In this document: positions 1 through 6,386 of the stretch, one piece after another
How the letters are laid out: the number at the start of each line of letters is the position of its first letter
Numbering within the stretch: position 1 is the stretch's first letter
Assembly (NCBI GenBank): GCA_018710795.1
Contig: DVJH01000139.1
Coordinates: 1 to 7,737, forward strand
DNA from: Candidatus Galligastranaerophilus gallistercoris
GTDB taxonomy: Bacteria > Cyanobacteriota > Vampirovibrionia > Gastranaerophilales > Gastranaerophilaceae
Direction: 5' to 3'
Length of the DNA stretch: 7,737 bases
Program-made: the position numbers and the translations under genes
Notes under the pieces: generated by a model
What the model was told of the DNA's origin: nothing
Database searches by the model: none
What the model saw: the letters and a program-made list of their open reading frames with translations, nothing else

Positions 1-591
1 GGGGTTGATAACCGTGTCCCCCGTTAAAAGCCCTACGTTTTTTGTATCAAGCAGATTTCCGTCTTTGTCATACGTGCCGAATAATTTTGCAAAATCAGTA
101 TATTTTTCATTGCTTAAAGCCTTCAGGGGGGATAAATATATTACTTTTTTATTGTTTTTTAATGAATCGTCTATAATATATTCCGCAATCAAAGTTTTGC
201 CCGTTCCCGTCGGTGCCGTTACGATTGTTGTTTTGCCCGAAACGGCCGCTTCAATTGCTTCTTTTTGATATTTATCCAGTGTAAATTTTTTATGCCCGTC
301 TTCAAAGGATTGCGGTTTATCCGTTTTGCCCCGGGGTGCATCCAGTGATAATATTCTGTCCATATCAAAATACCCTTCCGTATACGGGTGGGCATTTTTG
401 ACGAAACTTTTTCTGTGTGCGCCTTGGACTTGAAATTCCGGATACAAAGTAAGATTATCCGCTCCGAAATTATTTATAAAAGTTTGAAAAGATTGCTCAT
501 GAAATGTTTGAGCCTCTCTTTTTTCATCGTTGCGTTTTTTGGATCGTCTTTGAAAGGCGACATCGTTTGCGCTTATTGCATAAATTCTCAT
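1..591 (-). CDS. Ski2-like DExH-box helicase, N-terminal part (runs off the left edge)
   Basis: The frame is open from the ATG at 591 down to base 1, giving 197 codons with no stop, so the 3' end is missing. Helicase motifs begin at about residue 103: a Q-motif-like FTLDKYQKEAI (103-113), Walker A APTGTGKT (126-133), motif Ia SPLKALSNEKY (154-164) and GLLTGDTVINP (187-197). The last two closely resemble the Ski2/Mtr4 group of superfamily 2, which unwinds RNA or DNA using ATP. The DExH box and later motifs would lie outside the window, so the activity is inferred from family. Residues 1-102 are an extension with no domain I recognise; it begins MRIYAISANDVAFQ, is basic and polar, and contains a short aromatic stretch near 48-75. 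The start is supported by AAAGGA upstream of the ATG. It lies 17 nt downstream of the 98-aa gene and is probably co-transcribed with it. The substrate cannot be told from sequence. Confidence 0.88.
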   Translation of the reverse strand, partial: MRIYAISANDVAFQRRSKKRNDEKREAQTFHEQSFQTFINNFGADNLTLYPEFQVQGAHRKSFVKNAHPYTEGYFDMDRILSLDAPRGKTDKPQSFEDGHKKFTLDKYQKEAIEAAVSGKTTIVTAPTGTGKTLIAEYIIDDSLKNNKKVIYLSPLKALSNEKYTDFAKLFGTYDKDGNLLDTKNVGLLTGDTVINP

Positions 592-608
592 TTATAATAT
601 CCTTTAAA

Positions 609-905
609 TTAGTGTTTTTTAGCAACTGTAAGCAAAAGCGAAACGGCGGAAAGAATCATTGCGCCGAAACCCAATCCCGCACTTAATTTTCCCGCCGTTA
701 AAGTTTTTTTCCCTCCCGCCTGCACAAGATTTTTTGAACTTTGTGCATTTTGAGAGTATACAGTGTCGTATAAAGAGGCATTGGGCAGCTGATTTGGCGG
801 CGCAACGACTCCGAAATTCAATGCCTCGTTTTTCATATTGGCATTATCGGAAGCATTTGCTTTGAAATATATGCCGGGCAAAGAATTAATTAAACCACAC
901 TTCAT
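609..905 (-). CDS. 98-aa hypothetical protein with a C-terminal membrane anchor
   Basis: I do not recognise this small protein. The N-terminal half is polar and rich in Asn, Ala and Ser. One hydrophobic helix spans about residues 74-95 and is followed by AKKH, the pattern of a tail-anchored or single-pass protein with a short basic end. Near the start is PGIYFKAN (10-17), which resembles the [VI]-x-F-x-[GA] motif near the N-termini of other proteins in this window. There is no typical signal peptide. The ribosome site is weak (GAAAG upstream of the ATG at 905). The gene sits 67 nt after miaA and 17 nt before the helicase on the same strand, so it probably belongs to the same transcript. Codon use looks like the neighbours. 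The gene is likely real because it fills the gap neatly and has a membrane segment, but no function can be given. Confidence 0.7.
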   Translation of the reverse strand: MKCGLINSLPGIYFKANASDNANMKNEALNFGVVAPPNQLPNASLYDTVYSQNAQSSKNLVQAGGKKTLTAGKLSAGLGFGAMILSAVSLLLTVAKKH

Positions 906-972
906 TTTTTATTTTGCTTTCACTTTCTGCTGTTACACGGATAAAACCCGTAAATGAAAATTATTGCTTTAA

Positions 973-1866
973 TTAAAGATATTTTGTTACATCTTGTAAT
1001 GAGCTTATTGTATGAATATTGAGCTTTGCTTTATTCTGCCTGAACCAGGTTAACTGTCTTTTTGCAAAATTTCTCGTATGCTGTTTTATTTTATCTATAG
1101 CTTCATTAAAAGATTTATAAACTCCTTCTTTTAAATCGAAAAATTCTCTGTATCCTATCGTATTATATAAAATTTCATGGTTTTTATATTTTTTTATGTT
1201 TTGCTCCCATTCAAAATACAAACCCTCTTTTATCATTAAATCGGTTCTTAAATTAATTTTTTCATACAATTCTTCTCTTGTTATATCTTTCATAAACCAT
1301 ACGGCATCAAATTGTTCGTTTTCTTTTCTTTTATATTCACTCAATTTCATTCCCGTTAATTCAATAAGCTCAATTGAGCGGATAATTTTATCTCTGTTGT
1401 TTTTATGAACAAGCTCCGCCCTTTTTTTGTCTTTCGATTTTAAAATTTCGTATAATTCATCGTTTGAAAGTTTGTTTAATTTTTCTCTTAAATTTTTATC
1501 CTGTCCGAATTCAATCAAGCTCTTTTCATCCAGCAGGGATTTTATATAAAACCATGTGCCCCCCTGGATAATAATATTTTTCCCTTCGGATTTTATTTTT
1601 TCAATCGCTTTTTTTGCGTCTTTAACAAAATCTCCCGCGGAATAAACCCCGTCATCCACGGTTTTAATATCTATAAGGTGATGAATTATTCCTTCTTTTT
1701 CTTCTTCTTTGGGTTTAGCCGAAACTATATCCAAATCTTTATATATTATTCTTGAATCGGCAGAAATTATTTCCGCATCAATTTTTTTTGCAAGTTCAAT
1801 TGCAAGGCTCGTTTTCCCTGATGCGGTCGGTCCCGTTATTACCGTTATCGGTAAAGTTTTTTTCAT
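973..1866 (-). CDS. miaA: tRNA dimethylallyltransferase MiaA
   Basis: MiaA transfers a dimethylallyl group from DMAPP to N6 of adenosine 37 in tRNAs that read codons starting with U, in the cytoplasm. Family features seen in the 297-aa product: P-loop GPTASGKT (12-19), the catalytic-region AEIISADSRIIY (31-42) with Asp37, HHLID (62-66), GGTWFYIKSL (102-111, usually GGTGLY-like), RDKIIRSIELIELTG (158-172) followed by LSEY, IGYREF (237-242), and the C-terminal tRNA-contact segment KQHTRNFAKRQLTWFR (261-276). Length is slightly below the usual 300-316. The ATG at 1866 is fixed by the P-loop lying only 11 residues in. No Shine-Dalgarno is visible before it, and the start lies 71 nt inside the upstream membrane protein gene in another frame, so translation may be coupled. 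Identification is firm. Confidence 0.96.
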   Translation of the reverse strand: MKKTLPITVITGPTASGKTSLAIELAKKIDAEIISADSRIIYKDLDIVSAKPKEEEKEGIIHHLIDIKTVDDGVYSAGDFVKDAKKAIEKIKSEGKNIIIQGGTWFYIKSLLDEKSLIEFGQDKNLREKLNKLSNDELYEILKSKDKKRAELVHKNNRDKIIRSIELIELTGMKLSEYKRKENEQFDAVWFMKDITREELYEKINLRTDLMIKEGLYFEWEQNIKKYKNHEILYNTIGYREFFDLKEGVYKSFNEAIDKIKQHTRNFAKRQLTWFRQNKAKLNIHTISSLQDVTKYL

Positions 1867-2656
1867 ATACGGAAAATATTAACACAATAACGTATGCTAT
1901 AAAACTAACCCTTAATACGAGCGCAATAAACATTAAAACGGGATTTATAAAAGAAATTCTTTCAAAAAATACAAGAATAACATGTGAAAACAGAAGAATC
2001 AAAAAAATTCCCGCCGAATAAAAAGGTTTTTTGCAAAGGCTTAAAAATCCGTTTTTTAAGCCTGACAGGGGGTTTGCCGTTTTTTCGTTGAAATATACGG
2101 AAGGAATTGCATAAAAAGTTAAAAATAAATACAATAAAATTCCGAAATAAACAAATGCATTAAATTTAACAAGAGCTATTAATTCGTTATCGGGCAGCGT
2201 TGAAAGATAATTTAAAAGCGCATCCTGATTGCTCATAAGTGCCGCTATGTGTCCGGCGGTTTCTATGGAACCGTTAAAAATATTACTTGCAAGGCTTAAT
2301 AAACCTCTTATGAAGGCCATAAATAAAATAAAATAAAAAATGACGGGCAGAATATAATTTGCAACCGAAGAGAAAAACCCGATTGAAAACGAGGTATATT
2401 TATTTTTCAGGTTTTCTTCGGCGTTGTCGGTTTCTTTAAAAGCCACAAGGCATTTTATCATTCCGAGCCACCCCGCAAAAAACGCACATGTTAAAAGGAA
2501 TATTAAGATTACCGCAACATAAAAAAGCGGTTTTCCCGCAACAAAAACAACTGCCGATATAAGCCCCGAAAATGCAAGCAGGTATGTTACGAAAAGGAGC
2601 ATTATATGCGGATTATCAAAAAGTGTTTTAAATGATTTTTTTATACAAAAGTCCAT
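1796..2656 (-). CDS. Hypothetical six-helix integral membrane protein
   Basis: This is a 286-aa protein with about six predicted membrane helices, roughly at 18-40, 43-70, 95-118, 165-188, 211-231 and 236-264. A larger loop of about 45 residues lies between helices 3 and 4. The two halves look alike at their starts: SFKTLFDNPHIMLLFVTYLL (8-27) and GLKNGFLSLCKKPFYSAGIF (199-218) both have an amphipathic stretch, an Asn/Lys-Pro pair, then a helix. This suggests a three-plus-three internal duplication, as in several uncharacterised YciC/DUF975-like membrane families; I cannot assign it to one. No catalytic or transport motif is seen. The start at 2656 has a good AGAGGAT ribosome site. The polar last 20 or so residues are encoded inside the start of miaA, and the stop is TGA. 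It is the first gene of the leftward operon and faces the kinase pair across 86 nt. Confidence 0.85.
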   Translation of the reverse strand: MDFCIKKSFKTLFDNPHIMLLFVTYLLAFSGLISAVVFVAGKPLFYVAVILIFLLTCAFFAGWLGMIKCLVAFKETDNAEENLKNKYTSFSIGFFSSVANYILPVIFYFILFMAFIRGLLSLASNIFNGSIETAGHIAALMSNQDALLNYLSTLPDNELIALVKFNAFVYFGILLYLFLTFYAIPSVYFNEKTANPLSGLKNGFLSLCKKPFYSAGIFLILLFSHVILVFFERISFINPVLMFIALVLRVSFIAYVIVLIFSVYEKNFTDNGNNGTDRIRENEPCN

Positions 2657-2670
2657 TATTTATCCTCTGG

Positions 2671-2700
2671 TTTAAAAATTTGCAAATATGAATTTATACT
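2671..2700 (+). promoter_or_regulatory. Possible promoter for the tandem thymidylate-kinase-like genes
   Basis: TTTAAA (2671-2676) and TATACT (2695-2700) are separated by 18 nt, and would start transcription about 36 nt before the ATG at 2743. The -10 matches consensus at 5 of 6 positions, the -35 at 4 of 6. A 10-nt palindrome, ATTTGCAAAT (2678-2687), sits in the spacer. Assignment is by inspection only. Confidence 0.35.
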
Positions 2701-2710
2701 ATTAATATTA

Positions 2711-2716
2711 ATTATA
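2711..2716 (-). promoter_or_regulatory. Possible -10 box for the leftward membrane protein/miaA operon
   Basis: Read on the minus strand these bases are a perfect TATAAT, about 55 nt before the ATG at 2656. That would give a leader of about 47 nt including the AGAGGAT ribosome site. No good -35 lies 16-18 nt upstream. The DNA is very AT-rich, so chance matches are likely. Confidence 0.35.
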
Positions 2717-2742
2717 AAGCTTATTTAATTACAAGGTATGAA

Positions 2743-3417
2743 ATGTTAAGATTTTCAAAAGACCACAATTTAAAAGGGGCGCTTATCTGCACCGAAGGTA
2801 TTGACGGTTCCGGCAAAAGTACACAGATTGATTTATTGTACGACTGGTTAAAATCAAAAAATGCGGACGTTATTTTAACAAGGTGGAATTCATCCGATTT
2901 AATCGCAAATACGACAAGAAAAGCGAAAAAGAAAAATCTTCTTTCCCCCAGAACATTTTCCCTTCTGCATGCGGTTGATTTTGCGGACAGATTGGAAAAA
3001 GTCATAATACCCGCCATGAAAGCAGGGTTTATTGTTCTTGCGGACAGATACGTTTATACCGCTTTTGCAAGAGATGTTGCAAGAAACGTGGATTCAAAAT
3101 GGGTAAGGAACATGTATTCTTTTGCGATTAAACCTGATTTAACGGTTTATTTTGATGTTTCCGCCAAAGTTTCTCTTGACAGGATTTGTGCAACAAGGCA
3201 GCCTAAATATTATGAAGCGGGCATGGATTTAAAATTATCGAATAACCCTTATAAAAGCTATGTTTTATTTCAAAACAGGGTAATTCAGGAATATAAAAAT
3301 ATGATAGATGAATTCGGGCTGATTCAATTGGATGCGAACAATACGATTCATTCAAAGCAGCTGTGTTTCAGAAACCTTGTTATGGAAGTTTTAAACAGGA
3401 AAGGTATTAAAATCTGA
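2743..3417 (+). CDS. Thymidylate kinase-like protein, first paralog
   Basis: This P-loop nucleoside monophosphate kinase of the thymidylate kinase fold would normally phosphorylate dTMP to dTDP with ATP, in the cytoplasm. In the 224-aa product: P-loop EGIDGSGKSTQ (18-28), RWNSS (47-51) where canonical enzymes have TREPGG, TFSLLHAVDFADRLE (71-85), DRYVYTAFARD (101-111) matching the DRY motif of thymidylate kinases, PDLTVYFDV (131-139), and a lid-region segment near 147-163 ending KYYEAGMDL. The altered TREPG region marks a divergent subfamily, so the exact nucleotide substrate is inferred. The start is supported by AAGG at 2733-2736, six bases before the ATG; another ATG at 2738 is out of frame. 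The TGA stop overlaps the ATG of the next gene by one base (TGATG), which implies translational coupling with its paralog. Confidence 0.87.
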   Translation: MLRFSKDHNLKGALICTEGIDGSGKSTQIDLLYDWLKSKNADVILTRWNSSDLIANTTRKAKKKNLLSPRTFSLLHAVDFADRLEKVIIPAMKAGFIVLADRYVYTAFARDVARNVDSKWVRNMYSFAIKPDLTVYFDVSAKVSLDRICATRQPKYYEAGMDLKLSNNPYKSYVLFQNRVIQEYKNMIDEFGLIQLDANNTIHSKQLCFRNLVMEVLNRKGIKI

Positions 3418-4079
3418 TGTATCAAAACCATGGATACCCCGGGCTCTTAATTGTTTTAGAGGGAACGGACGGCGTCGGAAAATCGACTCAGGTAAATTTG
3501 TTAAAAAAATATATCGAGAACGAATGCTACGGCTGCATGCTGAGCGAATGGAAAACTTCAAGGCTGATTTCAAACGTTATAAATGAAGCAAAAGACAGAA
3601 ACCTTCTCAATACAACGACATTTTCGCTTCTTTATGCGGCAGATTATGCCGACAGGCTTGAAAATGATATAATCCCCGCACTCAAGGCAGGTTTTGTCGT
3701 TATACTGGACAGATACATATATACCGCTTTTGTCAGAGATTCTGTCAGAGGACATGATATTAACTGGGTTAAAAAACTTTATGATTTTGCGCCCGAGCCG
3801 GATTTAATTTTTTATCTTGATGTGTCCGTTGATGTTTTATTAAAAAGAATAATAGGTTCAAAAGGACTTGATTTTTATGAATCGGGAAGAGATATAGGCT
3901 TGTCGACCGATATTTATAACAGTTTTGAAATTTATCAAAAAAGGTGTATGACGGAATATAAAAAACTTCAAAAAGAATATAATTTTATAAATATAAACGG
4001 CGAGCTTCCGATTGAAGAAATACATCAAAAAATAGTTAAAGAAGTCAAAAAAGTTCTTGATTTAGGAATTGTTAAGTAA
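3417..4079 (+). CDS. Thymidylate kinase-like protein, second paralog
   Basis: This 220-aa protein is a clear paralog of the preceding kinase and aligns with few gaps: P-loop EGTDGVGKSTQ (15-25), EWKTS (44-48) at the place of RWNSS, TFSLLYAADYADRLE (68-82), DRYIYTAFVRD (98-108), PDLIFYLDV (128-136), and DFYESGRDIGLS (152-163) in the lid region. Phosphate-binding and DRY residues are kept in both copies, so neither looks dead, but lid residues differ (RICATRQPKYY in the first, RIIGSKGLDFY here). Thymidylate kinases are normally homodimers. Two coupled unequal copies could form a heterodimer or have different substrates; this is inference. The stop/start overlap TGATG at 3415-3419 stands in for a separate strong ribosome site. 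No clear hairpin terminator follows in the 124 nt before the next gene. Confidence 0.87.
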   Translation: MYQNHGYPGLLIVLEGTDGVGKSTQVNLLKKYIENECYGCMLSEWKTSRLISNVINEAKDRNLLNTTTFSLLYAADYADRLENDIIPALKAGFVVILDRYIYTAFVRDSVRGHDINWVKKLYDFAPEPDLIFYLDVSVDVLLKRIIGSKGLDFYESGRDIGLSTDIYNSFEIYQKRCMTEYKKLQKEYNFININGELPIEEIHQKIVKEVKKVLDLGIVK

Positions 4080-4203
4080 TATTAACATACATGAACTTTT
4101 TTAAACAAAAAATTTTCTTTTTGAGTTTTGTCTTTTTGTGTGCTAAAACAAAATAACGTGTTGTTTAGTATCAAATTTATATATTTTAGAGAAAGGTGTT
4201 AAA

Positions 4204-5199
4204 ATGCTCAACAAAATCGGCATGGCAGACGCAGTGTCCAGAAATTACAATCTGTCTGCAAAAAACAATGTTCAAAAGACTCAAAACAATGCAACAAACG
4301 TTGTTTCATTCAGCGGTTATAAACAGGCTTCGGCCGATAAACTTGCTGCCGCATACAGAGGCTATAACAATATCAATATGGCTTCTACCGTAAGTTTCAC
4401 CGGCGGCGGAAGCTTATTTACCGCATTTAACGAGTTAAACCAGTCAATGGTAACCTGTAAAGACGAAGCTCACGGTAAAGGCGGGGAAAAAGTAGGTTCA
4501 AGAATTGATGTAAGCAAATTATTGTCGCAATTTGAAGACGACCTTCCGAATTTCGACGATGCGATTAAAACCACAATTCCCATTGCACAGGACGGCTCAA
4601 CAATAACGGACGCAAGAACCCAAATTAAAAAGGGAAGAGGCGACGATATTAAATTTGAAATGGTTGTAAGACCCCCGAGAAGCGTAGATGCACCGGATCC
4701 CGGCAGAATTAAAGAATTTTCACAGCTTTTAGGTTTTGAACTCGACCCGTACGGAATTAAACTTGATGCCGATAATAAAAGAAGCATTAAAGGTACAAAA
4801 GAAAATGCATACGTTTTAAACACAAAAGGAAAATTAATGGCAGTTGTTGAAGACGGCGAGAATGTTCTTTTGACAAACGCAGGCGATATCACCAAAAAAG
4901 ACGGTTCAACGGGCAAATTAAAAATTCATACCGTTCAAAATCAAAACGAATTTAAACCGTTTGAAGTAACCGATGTTCCCGAAGTAAGAGAAAAATCGGG
5001 CGGTTCGCAAGGCGGCGGGTCCGAACTCGTTATAGGTCTTGAAAGCGGAAGATTTGTTCCCGAAATTATTGATTCAATCGAAACATTTGTAGAAAAAGTA
5101 GATAAAGGCGAAATCGTTCTTGACGAGTTTGTTCCCGCAGAAGGTGCGGAAAATATGCAGCTTTCGATGTTAGCGGGCGGTTTCGGTTCACGTGCCTAA
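4204..5199 (+). CDS. N-terminal piece of the interrupted nucleotidyltransferase: long extension plus start of the catalytic signature
   Basis: This 331-aa frame ends at the premature TAA. Residues 1-80 are low in hydrophobic content and hold two copies of a short motif, VSFSG (34-38) and VSFTG (63-67). Residues about 95-310 form a domain I do not recognise. It includes acidic stretches, a Gly/Ser-rich linker (265-273), and VIGLESGRFVPEIIDSIETF (276-295). Residues 318-331 begin the nucleotidyltransferase core, with the hydrophobic strand MQLSMLAGGFGSRA, and are cut there. No signal peptide is seen. The ATG at 4204 has an AAAGG seven bases upstream. On its own the piece would lack nearly all the catalytic domain and should be inactive as an NTP transferase. 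The start lies 124 nt after the kinase pair on the same strand. Confidence 0.8.
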   Translation: MLNKIGMADAVSRNYNLSAKNNVQKTQNNATNVVSFSGYKQASADKLAAAYRGYNNINMASTVSFTGGGSLFTAFNELNQSMVTCKDEAHGKGGEKVGSRIDVSKLLSQFEDDLPNFDDAIKTTIPIAQDGSTITDARTQIKKGRGDDIKFEMVVRPPRSVDAPDPGRIKEFSQLLGFELDPYGIKLDADNKRSIKGTKENAYVLNTKGKLMAVVEDGENVLLTNAGDITKKDGSTGKLKIHTVQNQNEFKPFEVTDVPEVREKSGGSQGGGSELVIGLESGRFVPEIIDSIETFVEKVDKGEIVLDEFVPAEGAENMQLSMLAGGFGSRA

Positions 5200-5295
5200 T
5201 ATACAAATGCTTCATCAAGCAAAATTATTCACGACAACCCGAACGGTTCAAACCTGACAAAAGGCTGTTTCAGAACGGCAACAGGTTTAACGCCT

Positions 5296-6270
5296 ATGGA
5301 AACAACATTTATTTCATTGCACAAAGCAGGCTTGCTTGATTGTTCAAAAGGCAATTTGGGAATAGGCAAAAATATTAAATTCTATCTGAACGATTCAAAC
5401 GTAAACGGCGGAAACGGCGGTTTCACGGTTGATATGTACGATACAATGAAACCTGAAGATAAAGAAAGAAAAAGTCTTTTAATTCTTCCCAATGACGCTA
5501 TGTCAAGAATCCCCGAAGCCCTTAAACAGGCAACGGAAAAAATGAACTCGGGCAAAGCCGCAATGGTTATGATTGCAAAAGAAGTTGCTCCCGAAACCGC
5601 AAGAGGATCGCTTGGTATTATGCAAATTAACGAAAACGGCGAAATCCAAGCTTTTGCAGAAAAACCTAAAAAAATTAAAGACGAATACGTTGTAAACGGC
5701 AACTGTCTTGCAAATACGTTCCAATTTGCGGTAAGCAAAGAAGCGTTTGAAGCTCTTGACACTCTTGAAGAATTTCTTCCCGGCAACGATACCGGCAAAG
5801 AACCCAGAGACTGGTCAAAAACCTTTACACCCATTCTTATGGCATTAACCCAAAACGATGATACGGATGAAATGTACGATCAGATTAAGTCATCCGTCGG
5901 TCTTAAGATTCCCGAATCTAAACTTGCGGAAGCAAAAGCAATTTTAGGAGATCAAAAAATCTATGCTATAGGAACCTCGGAACCCTGGGCGGATTGCGGA
6001 ACATTAAATGCTCTTTATCATACCACAATGGAAATCGCATCGGGCGCATTTCCTCTGGAAGATTTTGAAAGAAAACATGTTCTTGATTCGGTTAACACAA
6101 AAACCGGTCTTGTGGCTTCAAGCCCCGAACAAAAAGAAGAAATCGAAGACAAATATGATATTAAAGGGCAGGTTATGGTTGTACCGAAAGCTAAAGTCGT
6201 ATCCGACAAAATCGTCGATAAATATGCCGAAGTTCCGGGTGCAATCAAAAGATATTCCGAAGCACATTAA
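5296..6270 (+). CDS. C-terminal piece of the interrupted nucleotidyltransferase: catalytic domain
   Basis: This is the first ATG downstream of the stop; homologous coding actually resumes at 5200. The 324 aa hold most of a GT-A-like nucleotidyltransferase fold: TPMETTFISLHKAGL (just before and at the start; compare the PLIDxxLxxLxxxGI region of the family), LLILPNDAM (61-69) at the position of the metal-binding Asp strand, SLGIMQINENGEIQAFAEKP (105-124) with the family EKP motif, PRDWSKTFTPILMAL (170-184), and IGTSEPWADCGTLNALYHTT (225-244) with the W-x-D-x-GT signature. Enzymes of this kind join a sugar-1-phosphate to an NTP, giving an NDP-sugar and pyrophosphate. The sugar and base cannot be told. 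The ATG has no convincing ribosome site, and a product starting here would lack the GGxG loop and the conserved YTNAS/Lys segment, so independent function is doubtful. Confidence 0.75.
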   Translation: METTFISLHKAGLLDCSKGNLGIGKNIKFYLNDSNVNGGNGGFTVDMYDTMKPEDKERKSLLILPNDAMSRIPEALKQATEKMNSGKAAMVMIAKEVAPETARGSLGIMQINENGEIQAFAEKPKKIKDEYVVNGNCLANTFQFAVSKEAFEALDTLEEFLPGNDTGKEPRDWSKTFTPILMALTQNDDTDEMYDQIKSSVGLKIPESKLAEAKAILGDQKIYAIGTSEPWADCGTLNALYHTTMEIASGAFPLEDFERKHVLDSVNTKTGLVASSPEQKEEIEDKYDIKGQVMVVPKAKVVSDKIVDKYAEVPGAIKRYSEAH

Positions 6271-6292
6271 AAATAAGCACGATTTCATATAT

Positions 6293-6323
6293 AAAAATGC
6301 GGATAAAATTTATCCGCATTTTT
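6293..6323 (+). terminator. Rho-independent terminator after the nucleotidyltransferase
   Basis: A perfect 15-bp inverted repeat lies around base 6308. Its core is GCGGATAAA / TTTATCCGC, with a run of A on the left and TTTTT on the right. It starts 22 nt after the stop at 6270. The A and T flanks mean it could stop transcription from either side, but the flanking genes both run rightward. Confidence 0.88.
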
Positions 6324-6348
6324 GTTGAAAAATTACCTCTGTTTCCGA

Positions 6349-6376
6349 TTGATTTTTATTAAAAGTTCATTAAAAT
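6349..6376 (+). promoter_or_regulatory. Possible promoter for the dnaJ-like/queE operon
   Basis: TTGATT (6349-6354) and TAAAAT (6371-6376) are 16 nt apart, just after the upstream terminator. Transcription would begin near 6383, giving a leader of only a few bases before the ATG at 6387, which would agree with the lack of a clear ribosome site there. Confidence 0.4.
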
Positions 6377-6386
6377 AAGCTTGGTT

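Larger units (their letters stand above)
4204..6270 (+). pseudogene. Sugar-phosphate nucleotidyltransferase-like gene interrupted by one in-frame TAA (5197-5199)
   Basis: Frame +1 is coding from 4204 to 6270 apart from a single TAA at codon 332; read through, the product is 688 residues. The stop falls inside the nucleotide-binding signature: LAGGFGSRA (323-331), stop, then YTNASSSK (333-340), which corresponds to the GGxGTRLxPLT signature of sugar nucleotidyltransferases with the stop at its variable position. No frame shift is needed and both sides share base and codon style. The upstream ribosome site AAAGG (4192-4196) is good and a terminator follows the far end. TAA ends several other genes here, so it is a normal stop in this organism. 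Explanations are a recent nonsense mutation, a sequencing or assembly error (GAA, AAA and CAA are each one change away), or programmed readthrough. The two pieces are also listed separately. Confidence 0.75.

Noticed and set aside
5..268. Open frame on the plus strand at the left edge
   Set aside because: It lies opposite the helicase core motifs on the minus strand and has no recognisable motif of its own.
935..953. Possible hairpin ACGG/CCGT between miaA and the 98-aa gene
   Set aside because: Only four base pairs and no T-run on the minus strand; co-transcription of the two genes remains likely.
2721..3017. 98-codon minus-strand frame overlapping the first kinase
   Set aside because: It is antisense to the P-loop and RWNSS regions of the kinase and would begin inside that gene.
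4143..4169. Imperfect hairpin CTAAA...TTTAG between the second kinase and the nucleotidyltransferase
   Set aside because: The stem is short, AT-only at its base and bulged, with no T-run after it; not convincing as a terminator or operator.
4470..4916. 148-codon open frame on the minus strand within the nucleotidyltransferase gene
   Set aside because: It is a shadow of a real gene, a common effect of the codon bias; the sense strand carries the family motifs, ribosome site and terminator.
5197..5199. Reassigned TAA codon as the explanation for the interrupted gene
   Set aside because: TAA ends miaA, the 98-aa gene, the second kinase, the dnaJ-like gene and the nucleotidyltransferase itself, so it works as a stop here.
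5382..5834. 150-codon open frame on the minus strand
   Set aside because: It is opposite the EKP and Asp-containing catalytic blocks of the nucleotidyltransferase and has no motif or ribosome site.
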